From Thalassotalea litorea (lineage in GTDB: Bacteria; Pseudomonadota; Gammaproteobacteria; Enterobacterales; Alteromonadaceae): a stretch of DNA of 64,000 nt. A program made the translations under genes and the position numbers. The notes under the pieces were generated by a model. The model saw nothing but the letters and a program-made list of their open reading frames with translations. It was not told the DNA's origin and made no database searches. Below, in pieces: positions 9,015 through 21,980 of this stretch (within the stretch, counting starts at the first letter, position 1; each line of letters starts with the position of its first letter). The stretch covers positions 162,472 through 226,471 of the forward strand of contig NZ_VCBC01000007.1 of the NCBI RefSeq assembly GCF_005843925.1, in the 5' to 3' direction.

Positions 9015-9914
9015 ATGCTTCGTAATTTAATAATAATAACCGCCATAATTTCAGGGCTTACCTTCAGTACCCCATCCCTTGCGAAATGGGTTCCATTTGA
9101 ACTAAGTAACGGTCACATTATGATTGACGTTACCATTGAAGGCGTTCCAGCTAAAGCCATGCTTGATAGCGGAGCTAACCTAAACGCAATTTCTCAGGAT
9201 TTTATTGATGCCCACGCTAGCCACCTGAAAAAAAGTCGTACCAAGGTAACGGTAAAAGGGGTGAGTGGCCGCGAAGAATTCCCAATCTACAAGGACGTCA
9301 ATGTCACTATGTTTGGCCAAGATTTGGAATTACCTGAAGTGGCCGCACTTGGTTTAGGTATTGATCTAATTATCGGTTCCGGTTTTTTTCAGGGGATCAT
9401 TGTTCAAATTGACTATCCGAACAATAAAATTCAACTTGCGCCTAAATCGTCAATTGATTTGAAAAAACATGCCAATGTAAAAATGCGTCAGGAGCGCGGT
9501 TCAGAAATGCCGGCTGTCGAAGTCGAGTTAAATGGTAAGAAGACCTGGTTGATGTTGGATACAGGTAACGCCGGCAATTTATTTCTAAAGCGCAATTTCG
9601 TCATAGAAAATGATTTACTTAAATCCGATACCATTGAAACAAGAGTCTCGGGATCTGTAGAAGTCATTAATACCGAGTCCTTTATAATCGAAACATTAAA
9701 AATAGGCCCATATGAATTGGAAGGCGTGCCTGCAACAATACCAGAAGATGGCGTAGCTACTAATCTGGCAGATAGCAGAGGTGAAACCAAAGATTTTTCA
9801 AGATTAAGAGCCAAAGGCGTCGCGACTAAAGGTATTCTCGGTTATGACGTATTAAAGCACTTTATTGTGACAATCGATTACGAAGATTTCAGAGCTCACC
9901 TTTGGGCCCAGTAG
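9015..9914 (+). CDS. Exported two-lobed aspartic-protease-like protein, copy 2
   Basis: A 299-residue paralogue of the preceding gene with a signal peptide ending near SLA-K (residue 23). Both catalytic motifs are canonical: MLDSGA (49-54) and MLDTGN (181-185). The C-terminus ends with ILGYDVLKHFIVTIDY as in copy 1. The 199-bp gap between the copies contains only a TGCCAG/CTGGCA hairpin (8822-8835) and AT-rich DNA, so copy 2 may have its own promoter. A good terminator follows. It probably acts in the periplasm; the substrate is unknown. The family resembles the Asp_protease_2/gag-asp-type domains of bacteria; that assignment is from motif reading only. Confidence 0.82.
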   Translation: MLRNLIIITAIISGLTFSTPSLAKWVPFELSNGHIMIDVTIEGVPAKAMLDSGANLNAISQDFIDAHASHLKKSRTKVTVKGVSGREEFPIYKDVNVTMFGQDLELPEVAALGLGIDLIIGSGFFQGIIVQIDYPNNKIQLAPKSSIDLKKHANVKMRQERGSEMPAVEVELNGKKTWLMLDTGNAGNLFLKRNFVIENDLLKSDTIETRVSGSVEVINTESFIIETLKIGPYELEGVPATIPEDGVATNLADSRGETKDFSRLRAKGVATKGILGYDVLKHFIVTIDYEDFRAHLWAQ

Positions 9915-9934
9915 CAATCTAGTCTATTAAATCT

Positions 9935-9969
9935 AAAAACGCAGAATCAAAGCGGTTCTGCGTTTTTTT
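9935..9969 (+). terminator. Rho-independent terminator after aspartic-protease-like copy 2
   Basis: Stem ACGCAGAA/TTCTGCGT (9939-9946 with 9956-9963) with flanking A-run and a T-run, 24 bases after the stop. Confidence 0.9.
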
Positions 9970-10080
9970 ATGTTTAAAAGTTATCATCGTTAGGGCAAAG
10001 CTAAATCATTACTTTCGTTGCAAAAGCATTTACCCAATCCAAGAGTATCCTGCACATTGGGCTACTCACATCCATATACA

Positions 10081-10106
10081 GAAAAGGCGCCGAATGGCGC
10101 CTTTTC
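10081..10106 (-). terminator. Terminator of the atp operon
   Basis: GAAAAGGCGCC and GGCGCCTTTTC pair around a 4-base loop, giving a symmetrical hairpin that works in both directions. It lies about 25 bases after the atpC stop on the minus strand. Confidence 0.88.
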
Positions 10107-10129
10107 TCAATTTAAGTAAGTAATCGGAA

Positions 10130-10555
10130 TTACTTCTTGTATTTGTTTGCTTCCTGGATAACACGTAATTGCGCTACCGCTCTGGCTAGCTCAGCAGCAA
10201 CTTCAGCATAATCGACATCGGCCGATGCATTACTGATGTGCTCTTCAGCACGTTGCTTCGCTTCTAAAGCAGCTTGCTCATCCAGGTCACCACCACGTAC
10301 AGCCACATCGGCAAGCACAGTAACGGAACCTGGTTGAACTTCCAACATACCGCCGGAAAGGTAAATCACCTCTTCGTCGCCATGTTGCTTAACAATACGC
10401 GCCATTCCTGGTTTCAACGTAGTTAATAAAGGTGCATGACCAGGCATAATACCCAACTCACCTTCACTACCTGATATTTGCAATGATTCTACGCGACCAG
10501 AAAATAAATTTTCTTCAGCGCTTACTACATCCAAATGAACCGTCATGGCAGCCAT
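10130..10555 (-). CDS. atpC: ATP synthase epsilon subunit
   Basis: The 141-residue epsilon subunit of the F1 central stalk, which couples c-ring rotation to F1 and inhibits ATP hydrolysis. The N-terminal beta sandwich (about 1-90) includes [14 protein letters not shown], the family signature. Residues 95-141 form the helical hairpin. Last gene of the nine-gene atp operon, 17 bases after atpD. The ATG gives [15 protein letters not shown]; the internal Met4 is an alternative start matching the E. coli protein better. Confidence 0.97.
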   Translation of the reverse strand: MAAMTVHLDVVSAEENLFSGRVESLQISGSEGELGIMPGHAPLLTTLKPGMARIVKQHGDEEVIYLSGGMLEVQPGSVTVLADVAVRGGDLDEQAALEAKQRAEEHISNASADVDYAEVAAELARAVAQLRVIQEANKYKK

Positions 10556-10572
10556 ATCCTCTCCTAAGCCAA

Positions 10573-11979
<1,407 letters not shown>

Positions 11980-11991
11980 TTAAATCTCTGC

Positions 11992-12852
11992 CTATACCGC
12001 AGCCGCACCTGCAACGATTTCACCCAATTCTTGAGTGATCGCCGCCTGACGGGCTTTGTTGTATACCAATTGTAAGTCGTCAATTAAGTTGCCAGCGTTA
12101 TCAGTAGCGGATTTCATCGCTACCATTCGCGCGGCTTGCTCACTGGCGAGGTTTTCAACCACACCTTGATATACCTGGGACTCAACAAAACGAACCATTA
12201 GCTGATCAAGTAACACTTGAGCATCTGGCTCGTAGATGTAATCCCAGCGATGGGTAATTTCGTCATCATCGGACTTAGGCAAAGGTAACAATTGATCGAT
12301 AGTCGGCTTTTGACTCATAGTGTTTACAAACTTGTTATACACTACGAAAAGTCGGTCGATATCACCCTTGTCATAGGCGTCTAACATCACCTTAACAGAA
12401 CCGATTAAATCAGTAACTGAAGGTTGGTCGCCTAAACCGGATTTTTGGGCAACTACATTGGCGCCGAAACTTGTAAAGAAACCGGCTGCTTTCGAGCCGA
12501 TTAATGCAAATTCCACTTCAGCGCCTTGTTCCTGCCATTGGGCAGAGTCTTTTAATACAGACTTGAACAAGTTGACATTTAAGCCGCCACAAAGACCACG
12601 GTCGGTAGAAATAACGATATAGCCTACACGCTTAACTTCACGCTCTTCCAAATAAGGATGGCGATATTCAAGTTGACCGCATGCAATGTGACCGATCACG
12701 TTTCTGATTTTCTCAGCGTAAGGACGAGTAGCGGCCATCGAATCTTGCGCACGACGCATTTTCGATGCTGCAACCATTTCCATTGCGCTGGTGATCTTCT
12801 GTGTATTTTTAACACTTCCAATCTTGTCTTTAATTTCTTTACCACCGGCCAT
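11992..12852 (-). CDS. atpG: ATP synthase gamma subunit
   Basis: The 286-residue rotor shaft of F1. Its N-terminal helix ([16 protein letters not shown] region) and C-terminal helix ([15 protein letters not shown]) form the coiled coil that turns inside the alpha3beta3 ring, with a Rossmann-like middle domain. Sits between atpA and atpD in the standard order. Confidence 0.99.
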   Translation of the reverse strand: MAGGKEIKDKIGSVKNTQKITSAMEMVAASKMRRAQDSMAATRPYAEKIRNVIGHIACGQLEYRHPYLEEREVKRVGYIVISTDRGLCGGLNVNLFKSVLKDSAQWQEQGAEVEFALIGSKAAGFFTSFGANVVAQKSGLGDQPSVTDLIGSVKVMLDAYDKGDIDRLFVVYNKFVNTMSQKPTIDQLLPLPKSDDDEITHRWDYIYEPDAQVLLDQLMVRFVESQVYQGVVENLASEQAARMVAMKSATDNAGNLIDDLQLVYNKARQAAITQELGEIVAGAAAV

Positions 12853-12876
12853 GACTATTGTCTCCGAAACTAATAA

Positions 12877-14418
12877 TTACCAGGTTTGAGTTGCTTTGAA
12901 TGTATCAAGCAACTTAACAAGACCTGCTTCAATATCTTTACCATAGTTACCAGTTTCGTTGATGGTAGCCATAAGCTCTGCGTGCTCGTTATTGGCGTAG
13001 GCTAATAACGCTTCTTCGAAATCGCCGATTTTGTTGATTTCGATGTCAGTTAAATAACCTTTTTCAGCCGCGAACAGAGAAACTGCAGTTTCAGCCACAG
13101 AAAGTGGGCTGTATTGCTTTTGCTTCATCAGTTCAGTAACACGCTGACCATGCTCAAGTTGGGCACGAGTCGCGTCATCTAAGTCAGATGCGAACTGTGC
13201 GAACGCTGCTAATTCAGCGTATTGAGCAAGGGCTAGACGAATACCACCACCAAGCTTCTTGATGATCTTAGTTTGAGCTGCACCACCAACACGTGATACC
13301 GAGATACCTGCGTTAACAGCAGGACGGATACCAGCATTAAATAGGTTTGACTCAAGGAAGATCTGACCATCGGTGATTGAAATTACGTTAGTAGGAACAA
13401 ACGCAGATACGTCACCCGCTTGAGTTTCAATGATCGGAAGAGCGGTTAGTGAACCAGTCTTACCTTTCACTTCACCATTAGTGAATTTCTCAACATACTC
13501 TTCGTTAACACGAGCAGCACGCTCTAGTAGACGAGAATGAAGATAGAAAACATCACCTGGGAATGCTTCACGACCAGGCGGTCGACGAAGTAGTAGTGAG
13601 ATTTGACGATAAGCAACAGCTTGCTTTGACAAATCATCATATACGATTAGGGCATCTTCACCGCGGTCGCGGAAGTATTCACCCATAGTACAACCAGAGT
13701 ATGGCGCTAAGTATTGTAATGCCGCAGCTTCAGAAGCCGAAGCGACAACAACAATCGTATTTTCAAGTGCACCGTGCTCTTCTAGAGAACGTACTACGTT
13801 AGCAACAGTAGAAGCCTTTTGGCCAATAGCTACGTAGATTGACTTGATGCCAGTATCTTTCTGGTTGATGATTGCATCTAGTGCGATCGCAGATTTACCA
13901 ACCTGACGGTCACCAATGATAAGCTCACGCTGACCACGACCGATTGGAATCATCGAGTCAATTGACTTGATACCAGTTTGCACTGGTTGGTCAACAGATT
14001 TACGCTCGATAACACCTGGCGCTACCACTTCAACAGGAGAGAAACCATCGCTTTCGATAGGACCCTTTCCGTCAATTGGCTCACCTAGAGTGTTTACCAC
14101 GCGGCCTAACAGACCACGACCTACTGGTACTTCCAAAATACGGCCAGTACCTTTAACTTTTACGCCTTCAGCAAGGTCCGCGTAAGGACCCATCACTACC
14201 GCACCGACCGAATCACGGTCAAGGTTTAACGCGATAGCGAAGCGGTTGCCAGGAAGTTCAATCATCTCACCTTGCATTACATCTGCAAGTCCGTGGATGC
14301 GAATGATACCGTCAGTTACAGAAACGATAGTACCTTCGTTACGAGCTTCACTAACAACGTCAAATTGATCAATACGTGATTTGATCAACTCAGCGATTTC
14401 AGTGGAATTCAATTGCAT
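12877..14418 (-). CDS. atpA: ATP synthase alpha subunit
   Basis: The non-catalytic nucleotide-binding subunit of F1, 513 residues, the same length as in E. coli. The P-loop GDRQVGKS is at 169-176. The N-terminus (1-25) is the helix that binds delta and the b stalk. It starts 14 bases after atpH. Confidence 0.99.
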   Translation of the reverse strand: MQLNSTEIAELIKSRIDQFDVVSEARNEGTIVSVTDGIIRIHGLADVMQGEMIELPGNRFAIALNLDRDSVGAVVMGPYADLAEGVKVKGTGRILEVPVGRGLLGRVVNTLGEPIDGKGPIESDGFSPVEVVAPGVIERKSVDQPVQTGIKSIDSMIPIGRGQRELIIGDRQVGKSAIALDAIINQKDTGIKSIYVAIGQKASTVANVVRSLEEHGALENTIVVVASASEAAALQYLAPYSGCTMGEYFRDRGEDALIVYDDLSKQAVAYRQISLLLRRPPGREAFPGDVFYLHSRLLERAARVNEEYVEKFTNGEVKGKTGSLTALPIIETQAGDVSAFVPTNVISITDGQIFLESNLFNAGIRPAVNAGISVSRVGGAAQTKIIKKLGGGIRLALAQYAELAAFAQFASDLDDATRAQLEHGQRVTELMKQKQYSPLSVAETAVSLFAAEKGYLTDIEINKIGDFEEALLAYANNEHAELMATINETGNYGKDIEAGLVKLLDTFKATQTW

Positions 14419-14432
14419 GCTCTTTTCCCCGA

Positions 14433-14966
14433 TTAGGATTGCATTGAGTTTGCCAAACGATCCAGTTTACCACGGACTGAACCGTCGATAACTGTGTCTC
14501 CTGCCTTGATAACAAGACCAGAAACCACATTGGCATCTACTGTGCAATTTAGCTTAACTTTACGAGCCAGACGCTTTTCAAGCGCGGCGCTCAATGAAGT
14601 AACTTGTTCTGCGCTTAATTCAATCGCAGAAGCTACGTCTACAGAAACTTCTTTCTCATATTCCGCTTTTAATTCAACGAATTGAGAAATGATCTGTGGT
14701 AGCACCAACAAGCGTCCGTTTTCAGCCAAAACTTTAATAAAGTTCTGACCTTTGTCGTTGAGTTGTTCCCCACATACTTTCAGGAACAGGTCTGTCACTT
14801 GCTCAACGCCCATGCCACCAGCTATATAGCCAGCAACAGTTTCGTTCTGGCTAACTTCAGATGCAAAAGCAAGCATCTCTAACCAGGCATCGACAGATTT
14901 CGCCTCAATGGCATACTCGAACGCTGCTTTCGCGTAAGGACGAGCAATCGTTGTCAATTCAGACAT
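14433..14966 (-). CDS. atpH: ATP synthase delta subunit
   Basis: The 177-residue peripheral-stalk subunit that ties b to the top of F1. It has the N-terminal helical bundle beginning with [12 protein letters not shown] and the C-terminal signature [19 protein letters not shown]. Short spacings to atpF and atpA fit one transcript. Confidence 0.98.
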   Translation of the reverse strand: MSELTTIARPYAKAAFEYAIEAKSVDAWLEMLAFASEVSQNETVAGYIAGGMGVEQVTDLFLKVCGEQLNDKGQNFIKVLAENGRLLVLPQIISQFVELKAEYEKEVSVDVASAIELSAEQVTSLSAALEKRLARKVKLNCTVDANVVSGLVIKAGDTVIDGSVRGKLDRLANSMQS

Positions 14967-14980
14967 AGCTCAATCCTCTC

Positions 14981-15451
14981 TTAAAGTTCAGCAACTAGTT
15001 TGTCTAAGATGTCGCTGTGTTCAGCGGCACCAATAGAGCGCTCAAGAATTTTCTCGGCACCGGCCACAGCAAGAACAGCGACTTGTTGACGCAATTCTTC
15101 TTTCGCGCGGTTACGCTCTGATTCAATTTCTGCATGGCCAGAAGCAATGATTTTCTCACGCTCGGCTTTCGCTTTGTCGGCGGCTTCTTCGATAAGTTGA
15201 GCTTCACGTTTCTTAGCAGCTTCAACAATCTCAGCAGCTTGAGCTTTCGCTTCTTTAAGCTGTGCTTTGACGTTGTCGCGAGCTAACTCAAGATCTTTCT
15301 CAGCTTTCTCACCGGCCGCAAGGCCATCAGCAATGGTCTTTTGACGTTCTTCGATGGCACCAATAATCGGTGGCCAAACGAATTTCATACAAAAGATCAC
15401 AAATACGATAAATGCAATAGATTCACCGATTAAGGTAAAATTCATATTCAT
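14981..15451 (-). CDS. atpF: ATP synthase b subunit
   Basis: The 156-residue peripheral-stalk subunit: one membrane helix (about residues 5-27) and a long charged, Ala-rich helix (30-145) that forms the right-handed coiled-coil dimer. Same length as E. coli b. Met3 is an alternative start. Confidence 0.98.
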   Translation of the reverse strand: MNMNFTLIGESIAFIVFVIFCMKFVWPPIIGAIEERQKTIADGLAAGEKAEKDLELARDNVKAQLKEAKAQAAEIVEAAKKREAQLIEEAADKAKAEREKIIASGHAEIESERNRAKEELRQQVAVLAVAGAEKILERSIGAAEHSDILDKLVAEL

Positions 15452-15499
15452 ATTCGTATCTCCTAATATCTAATTAATTCGCAAGGGTTCGGTAGTGAA

Positions 15500-15733
<234 letters not shown>

Positions 15734-15792
15734 TTATTTTCTAGTTAGTTAAAATTAAAAGTTAAAAAAGGTAAATTTGTATTCCCGACATC

Positions 15793-15814
15793 CTTGCCGT
15801 CACTCGCGGGCAAG
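15793..15814 (-). promoter_or_regulatory. Hairpin in the atpB-atpE gap
   Basis: CTTGCC (15793-15798) pairs with GGCAAG (15809-15814) in the 124-base gap before atpE, the longest gap inside the operon. In E. coli the corresponding gap carries the translation enhancer that raises atpE output; a similar role or an RNA-processing role here is inference. Confidence 0.35.
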
Positions 15815-15845
15815 CGATTAAGCCAGCCCGAGCTCATCCTGAGTC

Positions 15846-16676
<831 letters not shown>

Positions 16677-17081
16677 TTATCCCAATTTTTGTTGATTAAA
16701 ATGAAACTTGTTAACAATGGCGTTCAACCATGGAACCAGCATTGTTGTTGAATATGTAATAAAAAAGGCGACCACGTTTAAATCGAGAAACTTGAAACAC
16801 AAGGCAAAAAGAATCGCGGTTAATACCAATTTTAATTTCACGCCGCCGTAAAACGAATCAACCACTTGTTGGGCTGCGCGTGCACCGGCAAACTTAAAAG
16901 CCTTATGTGCAAATACAAAATTAGGGATTACACTAACCATGCCACCAGCTATCGCTGATGCTGCGGTAGTTAATCCCCAACCGAAATAACAAATTATAAA
17001 ACTTAGAAGAGTCATCAAAACTTGCAGAAATACCTGTCTGTATGCGTATTTTCTGCCGGGTTTTGCTAGCGTATTTTGCAC
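16677..17081 (-). CDS. atpI: ATP synthase assembly protein AtpI
   Basis: A 134-residue membrane protein with four predicted helices, first gene of the atp operon. AtpI helps c-ring assembly but is not part of the final enzyme. The start is a GTG, chosen because AGGAG lies eight bases upstream and the first helix follows directly. Sequence is less conserved than the other subunits; position is the main support. Confidence 0.92.
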   Translation of the reverse strand: MQNTLAKPGRKYAYRQVFLQVLMTLLSFIICYFGWGLTTAASAIAGGMVSVIPNFVFAHKAFKFAGARAAQQVVDSFYGGVKLKLVLTAILFALCFKFLDLNVVAFFITYSTTMLVPWLNAIVNKFHFNQQKLG

Positions 17082-17168
17082 CCGTTACTCCTAAGAAATC
17101 GTCCCAAATCTTTGATTAAACATGAATTCAATTTGGTTCTGATTTTTTTCTCGCCAAAAGCCAGCGCA

Positions 17169-17196
17169 AGTATACTGAATTAGGTTTTTTTTGCAA
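17169..17196 (-). promoter_or_regulatory. Probable sigma70 promoter of the atp operon
   Basis: On the minus strand, TTGCAA (17191-17196) and TATACT (17169-17174) are 16 bases apart, about 80 bases upstream of the atpI start and downstream of the parB stop. Confidence 0.65.
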
Positions 17197-17261
17197 CTTT
17201 ATGAGGCATAACAAGCGCTAAAAGTGTGCAATAATCGCAACATAGTTACAAAGCGCCAATA

Positions 17262-18143
17262 TTAATGAATTTTGGATAAAATTCCGTCTAACTCATCAAG
17301 AGATGTATAACTGATCACCATTTTACCTTTGCCTTTACGATTGTGTTGAATTTCAACAGCAGAACCAATGCGCTCAGCCAGTTCCTGTTCCAGCTTGACC
17401 GTATTGGCATCTTTAATTTTGGGTTCTTTCGGTGCGACCGGTTCAAGGACTTTTTTAACCAAAGCCTCGGTTTCCCGAACGGTAAGTTCTTTGGCAGCCA
17501 CGGTTCGAGCAGTTACCGTCTGCACATCACCGTCGAGCGCGAGCAGGGCACGAGCGTGGCCCATATCGATATCACCGTTTTCCAGGAATGTTTTTACATC
17601 GGTATTTAAGCTATTTAAACGCAAAAGGTTGGTTACGGTTGTTCGAGATTTCCCGACCGCCTCAGCCACTTCTTGATGCGTTAATTCAAACTCACTCAAT
17701 AAACGCTCCAGTGCAACGGCTTCTTCCATCGCATTCAAGTCTTCACGCTGAATATTTTCAATCAGTGCAATGGCAACTGCAGCTTCATCGGCAACATCTT
17801 TGATAATACAAGGAACGGTATCCATTTTGGCAAGTTGCGCTGCACGCCATCGACGCTCACCGGCAATGATTTCAAAGCTACCAATACCAACAGGACGGAC
17901 AACTATCGGTTGAATAATCCCTTGTGCTTTAATGGAATGGCTTAATTCTTCCAATGCCTCTTCAGACATATCTTTTCGAGGTTGGTATTTACCCGGTTGC
18001 AAAATATCGACCGGTAACATACGCAGCGTATTGTCTTTGTTTGTAGATGGCTGTCCATCAGCGCTATCCGAAGCAAGTCGAGGTGCAGACGTTAATAATG
18101 CATCAAGGCCTCTACCAAGACCCCGGCGTTTTGAAGTGCTCAT
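17262..18143 (-). CDS. parB: Chromosome partition protein ParB (CTPase, parS-binding)
   Basis: A 293-residue protein that loads on parS sites and slides as a CTP-dependent clamp to organise the origin. The N-terminus RRGLGRGLDALL is the ParA-contacting segment. The ParB/Srx CTPase fold has IAGERRWRAAQ (G-E-R-R box). A helix-turn-helix (about 150-180, HQEVAEAVGKSRTTVTNLLRL) reads parS. The C-terminus dimerises. It follows parA by 12 bases. Its likely targets are the two parS sequences inside recF, about 12 kb away. Confidence 0.98.
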   Translation of the reverse strand: MSTSKRRGLGRGLDALLTSAPRLASDSADGQPSTNKDNTLRMLPVDILQPGKYQPRKDMSEEALEELSHSIKAQGIIQPIVVRPVGIGSFEIIAGERRWRAAQLAKMDTVPCIIKDVADEAAVAIALIENIQREDLNAMEEAVALERLLSEFELTHQEVAEAVGKSRTTVTNLLRLNSLNTDVKTFLENGDIDMGHARALLALDGDVQTVTARTVAAKELTVRETEALVKKVLEPVAPKEPKIKDANTVKLEQELAERIGSAVEIQHNRKGKGKMVISYTSLDELDGILSKIH

Positions 18144-18155
18144 TGTTGTTCCTGC

Positions 18156-18944
18156 CTAAACTATTTCTTCGCTCACTGCGACTTGCTGTTTTTTAAGTAA
18201 TTCACCGGCCAAAGCTAAATAGGCTTTCGCACCAGTAGATGATTTATCGTAATACATCGCCGGGGCACCAAAACTAGGCGCTTCAGCCAAACGAACATTG
18301 CGAGGGATTACCGTGCGGTATACTTTATCGCCAAAATGGCGTTTTAGTTGTTCCGACACATCATTGGCCAAGCGGTTACGAGGATCGTACATGGTACGCA
18401 AAATACCTTCAATATGCAGATCTTTATTTACGACTTGCGCAAGCTTTGCAACGGTATCCATCAACGCGGTTAACCCTTCCAGCGCATAATATTCGCACTG
18501 CATTGGTACCAATACAGAATCGGCTGCTCCCATCGCATTGACGGTAAGCATATTCAGTGAAGGTGGACAGTCGATAATAATAAAATCGTAGTAATCACGG
18601 GCTTCTTTCAGTGCCGTTTTTAAACGTAACTCGCGAGCGAACACTTCCATCAACTTGATTTCAGCGGCGGTAACATCGGTATTCGCGGCGATTAGGTCAT
18701 ACTGGCCCATGGTATCTTTGACGATAACCTGTTCGAACGGCTGTTCATCAATCAATAATTCATAACTGGTCGCATGGACTTCATATTTGTCAACGCCGGA
18801 GCCCATCGTGGCATTACCTTGAGGATCTAAATCAATCAGCAAAACTTTTCTTTTGGTGGCAGCCAGGGAAGCGGCTAGATTCACCGATGTTGTTGTTTTA
18901 CCGACACCACCTTTTTGGTTGGCGATTGCAATTATTTTTCCCAC
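18156..18944 (-). CDS. parA: Chromosome partition ATPase ParA (Soj type)
   Basis: A 262-residue Walker-type ATPase that binds nucleoid DNA as an ATP dimer and drives ParB-parS segregation. The deviant Walker A motif KGGVGKTT is at 11-18, Walker A' is LIDLDPQGNAT near 36-46, and Walker B is FIIIDCPPSL. No N-terminal DNA-binding domain, so it is the short chromosomal type rather than a plasmid type. Part of mnmG-rsmG-parA-parB. Confidence 0.98.
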   Translation of the reverse strand: MGKIIAIANQKGGVGKTTTSVNLAASLAATKRKVLLIDLDPQGNATMGSGVDKYEVHATSYELLIDEQPFEQVIVKDTMGQYDLIAANTDVTAAEIKLMEVFARELRLKTALKEARDYYDFIIIDCPPSLNMLTVNAMGAADSVLVPMQCEYYALEGLTALMDTVAKLAQVVNKDLHIEGILRTMYDPRNRLANDVSEQLKRHFGDKVYRTVIPRNVRLAEAPSFGAPAMYYDKSSTGAKAYLALAGELLKKQQVAVSEEIV

Positions 18945-18973
18945 AGCGTCCCCGCAAAATTCGAATAAAGCGA

Positions 18974-19609
18974 TTAAAGTGCGTTAGTTTTTTTTAATTC
19001 GATTAAATGTCGTTGCCCTTCAAGTTCCGGCACCTGAACCTGATGATAAGTCACCAACTCTATGCCAGCAGGCAATTGTTGCAGTTCTTGCTCAGGAAGA
19101 ACACCTTTAAGTGCAAATAAACGACCATTTTCATCAATAAGATGTTCACACCAGCTTACCATATCTAGCAGAGAAGCAAAGGCTCGGCTTAACACCCCGT
19201 CAAACGGGACCTCTGGCTGATATGCTTCAACCCTGCTAAGTACCGGAGTTACATTGGAAAGTTTTAACTGAAATACAACCTGACGTAAAAAAGTGATGCG
19301 TTTTCCCAAGCTATCCAATAATACAAAATTTCGTTGTGGGTATAAAATCGCTAAAGGGATTCCTGGCAAACCCGGGCCAGTACCAACATCAATAAAACGT
19401 TCGCCATGCAGGTAAGGACCGTTGGCAATACTATCGAGGATATGTTTGACCAGCATTTCCTCAGGATCGCGCACAGAAGTCAGGTTATAGGCTTTGTTCC
19501 ACTTATGAAGAAGTTCAACATAAGCCACAAATAAATCTATCTGATGTTCGGTCACGGATAACTCTGACTGAGCAATCAAATCGGTTAAACGGGATTTTAA
19601 ATTTGTCAT
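18974..19609 (-). CDS. rsmG: 16S rRNA m7G527 methyltransferase RsmG
   Basis: A 211-residue SAM-dependent enzyme that methylates G527 of 16S rRNA. The SAM motif is [16 protein letters not shown], preceded by HILDSI. Known as gidB. It lies 58 bases downstream of mnmG and upstream of parA, the standard order beside oriC. Confidence 0.98.
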   Translation of the reverse strand: MTNLKSRLTDLIAQSELSVTEHQIDLFVAYVELLHKWNKAYNLTSVRDPEEMLVKHILDSIANGPYLHGERFIDVGTGPGLPGIPLAILYPQRNFVLLDSLGKRITFLRQVVFQLKLSNVTPVLSRVEAYQPEVPFDGVLSRAFASLLDMVSWCEHLIDENGRLFALKGVLPEQELQQLPAGIELVTYHQVQVPELEGQRHLIELKKTNAL

Positions 19610-19667
19610 TGGGATTTCACAGAGTCAGGATGCAGACCAGCAATTATCGCTGGTCTGTTTGAGAATA

Positions 19668-21557
19668 TTAAGCAGTTTTTCGCAATAATCCATGTTTTTT
19701 TAAGTACACCAGAAGCAAAGATATCGCCGCCGGAGTAATACCAGATATGCGTGACGCTTTGCCTAAAGTTTCAGGGCGGGCATCGCTGAGTTTTGCCACC
19801 ACTTCGTTGGAAAGTCCCGATATTTGTGAAAAATCAAAATCCGTGGGAATTAACGTACCTTCATGGCGTTTCTTCTTGTCGATTTCATCCAGTTGACGTT
19901 CGATATAACCGGCATATTTAATCTGAATTTCAACCTGCTCAGCGGCTTGTTTATCGTCAAGCCCTGGCGCGAACGCATCGATTGTCATCAATTCCTGATA
20001 ACGGGTTTCCGGACGACGCAACAGATCTTCGAGATTGGCTTCACGAGAGATCGGGTTTTTCAGCATCGGATTCAGTTGTTCCGCTGCTGGATGATCTTTT
20101 TGTATCCAAACGCCACGTATCCGCTGACGTTCTAACTCAATGTTTTCCATTTTCTCACAGAAACGCTGCCAACGGGCATCGCCAACCAGACCAAGTTCTC
20201 GGCCTTTTTCGGTCAGACGAATATCGGCATTATCTTCGCGCAGTAACAAGCGATATTCAGCACGAGAGGTAAACATACGATACGGTTCCTTGGTACCCAG
20301 GGTCGAAAGATCATCGATCAATACGCCCATGTATGCTTGTTCACGACCGGGAGTCCAACCTTCTTTGCCCTGAACCCGGCACGCGGCATTCATACCCGCG
20401 ACCAAACCTTGAGCACCTGCTTCTTCATAGCCCGTGGTACCGTTTATCTGTCCGGCAAAAAACATGTTCTGGATAAATTTGCTTTCCAGAGTCTGTTTAA
20501 GATCGCGAGGATCAAAATAATCATACTCGATCGCATACCCTGGTCGAGTGATATGGGCGTTTTCAAAACCTTTGATAGAACGTACCAAATCCATTTGCAC
20601 ATCAAACGGCAAACTGGTGGAAATCCCGTTGGGATAGACTTCATGAGTCGTTAAGCCCTCCGGTTCGACAAAAATCTGATGTGATTCTTTATCGGCGAAG
20701 CGCATGATTTTGTCTTCAATCGATGGGCAGTATCGAGGACCAACACCTTCAATGACACCTGTATACATTGGCGATCGATCTAAACCTTCACGGATCACAG
20801 CATGGGTTTGCGCATTCGTATGAGTGATGTAACAAGGAATCTGCTGGGGATGATGCTCTGTTTTTCCCATAAAGGAAAATGTCGGAACTGGCGTATCACC
20901 TGGCTGTTCCTGCATCACTGAAAAATCTAATGTTCGGGCATCTAAACGTGGTGGAGTACCTGTTTTCAGGCGTTCGATGCGAAATGGCATATCCCGTAAA
21001 CGGCTAGCCAGATCAACCGAAGCCGGATCGCCAGCACGTCCGCCTTGGTAATTATTCAGGCCAATATGAATTTGTCCGGCAAGGAAAGTACCAACGGTTA
21101 ACACCACGGTCTTACCTTTAAATTTCAGACCCATTTGCGTAGAAACACCAACGATTTGATCGTTCTCTAAGATCAAGTCATCACAGGGCTGTTGAAATAT
21201 AGTCAGGTTTTCTTGGTTTTCCAGATAGTTACGTACGTAGGCTTTGTATAACAAACGATCCGCTTGGGCGCGAGTAGCACGTACAGCAGGGCCTTTCGAT
21301 GAGTTCAAGGTACGGAACTGGATTCCGCCGTGATCAATCGCTTCAGCCATTAATCCACCTAACGCGTCGATTTCTTTTACCAGGTGTCCTTTGCCGATCC
21401 CACCGATCGCAGGATTACAGGACATTGCCCCTAAAGTATCAATGTTATGAGTCAACAATAATGTTTTACAACCCATACGAGCTGCCGCCAAGCAGGCTTC
21501 CGTACCAGCATGACCACCTCCAACAACGATGACGTCAAAGGAATCTTGATACCACAT
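19668..21557 (-). CDS. mnmG: tRNA uridine-5-carboxymethylaminomethyl modification enzyme MnmG
   Basis: The 629-residue FAD subunit of MnmEG, which installs cmnm5 at wobble U34 of tRNA. The FAD loop [13 protein letters not shown] is at about 9-21. The GidA signatures [11 protein letters not shown] and [19 protein letters not shown] (here EEAGAQG) are present. Its partner MnmE is at 22.8 kb on the other side of oriC. It is transcribed away from the origin, as in E. coli; GAGG precedes the ATG. Confidence 0.99.
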   Translation of the reverse strand: MWYQDSFDVIVVGGGHAGTEACLAAARMGCKTLLLTHNIDTLGAMSCNPAIGGIGKGHLVKEIDALGGLMAEAIDHGGIQFRTLNSSKGPAVRATRAQADRLLYKAYVRNYLENQENLTIFQQPCDDLILENDQIVGVSTQMGLKFKGKTVVLTVGTFLAGQIHIGLNNYQGGRAGDPASVDLASRLRDMPFRIERLKTGTPPRLDARTLDFSVMQEQPGDTPVPTFSFMGKTEHHPQQIPCYITHTNAQTHAVIREGLDRSPMYTGVIEGVGPRYCPSIEDKIMRFADKESHQIFVEPEGLTTHEVYPNGISTSLPFDVQMDLVRSIKGFENAHITRPGYAIEYDYFDPRDLKQTLESKFIQNMFFAGQINGTTGYEEAGAQGLVAGMNAACRVQGKEGWTPGREQAYMGVLIDDLSTLGTKEPYRMFTSRAEYRLLLREDNADIRLTEKGRELGLVGDARWQRFCEKMENIELERQRIRGVWIQKDHPAAEQLNPMLKNPISREANLEDLLRRPETRYQELMTIDAFAPGLDDKQAAEQVEIQIKYAGYIERQLDEIDKKKRHEGTLIPTDFDFSQISGLSNEVVAKLSDARPETLGKASRISGITPAAISLLLVYLKKHGLLRKTA

Positions 21558-21597
21558 AAAAGAAAAACCTCGAATAGTAAAAACTGAATATAACCTG

Positions 21598-21611
21598 ATA
21601 CCAATTGGTAT
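21598..21611. repeat. 14-bp palindrome ATACCAATTGGTAT at the edge of oriC
   Basis: A perfect palindrome 40 bases upstream of mnmG. Each half, ATACCAAT, equals the outer eight bases of the inverted ends of the element at 5630-5904. It may be a footprint left by two abutted element ends, or an independent operator-like site. Confidence 0.5.
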
Positions 21612-21639
21612 TAGATAAGGTTGACTATTCTACCGTTTA

Positions 21640-21980
21640 TTGGTGATTTGTGAAACGATCAAAGTGTTAAAAGATCGAACGCTCGATCCTTTAATAATAT
21701 ATAAAGATCTATATATAGATCTTATTATTATCTCTTATTAGTGATCGCCTTTTCTGTTGATAAGTAAAAAAAAGCCTTTATTGGTACAGGTTTAGGATAG
21801 ATCAGATCCTGTGATCAAGGTTGGATCAAATCATGTATTGCCTCTGATCAAAAGGCCTGTTTATCCACAGGGGATTTGAAGTGAATAATTGTGCACTGAA
21901 TAATAAGTGTAAATTAACGGTTTGATCACCGTTTTATACACAATCCCCTTATTTTGGATCGTAAACTGTGCATAAGTTAT
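21640..21980. other. oriC: Chromosomal replication origin oriC
   Basis: The gap between mnmG and mioC, the oriC position in E. coli and Vibrio. An AT-rich unwinding stretch lies at about 21685-21745, with GATC-led segments such as GATCTTATTATTA (21718-21730). DnaA boxes follow: TTATCCACA (21861-21869, perfect), TTATACACA (21934-21942), TTATGCACA on the minus strand (21967-21975) and TTATCAACA on the minus strand (21755-21763). Thirteen GATC sites fall between 21657 and 21960, far above chance, indicating Dam methylation and SeqA control. The order mnmG, unwinding region, boxes, mioC matches E. coli. IHF and Fis sites cannot be judged by eye. Confidence 0.88.
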
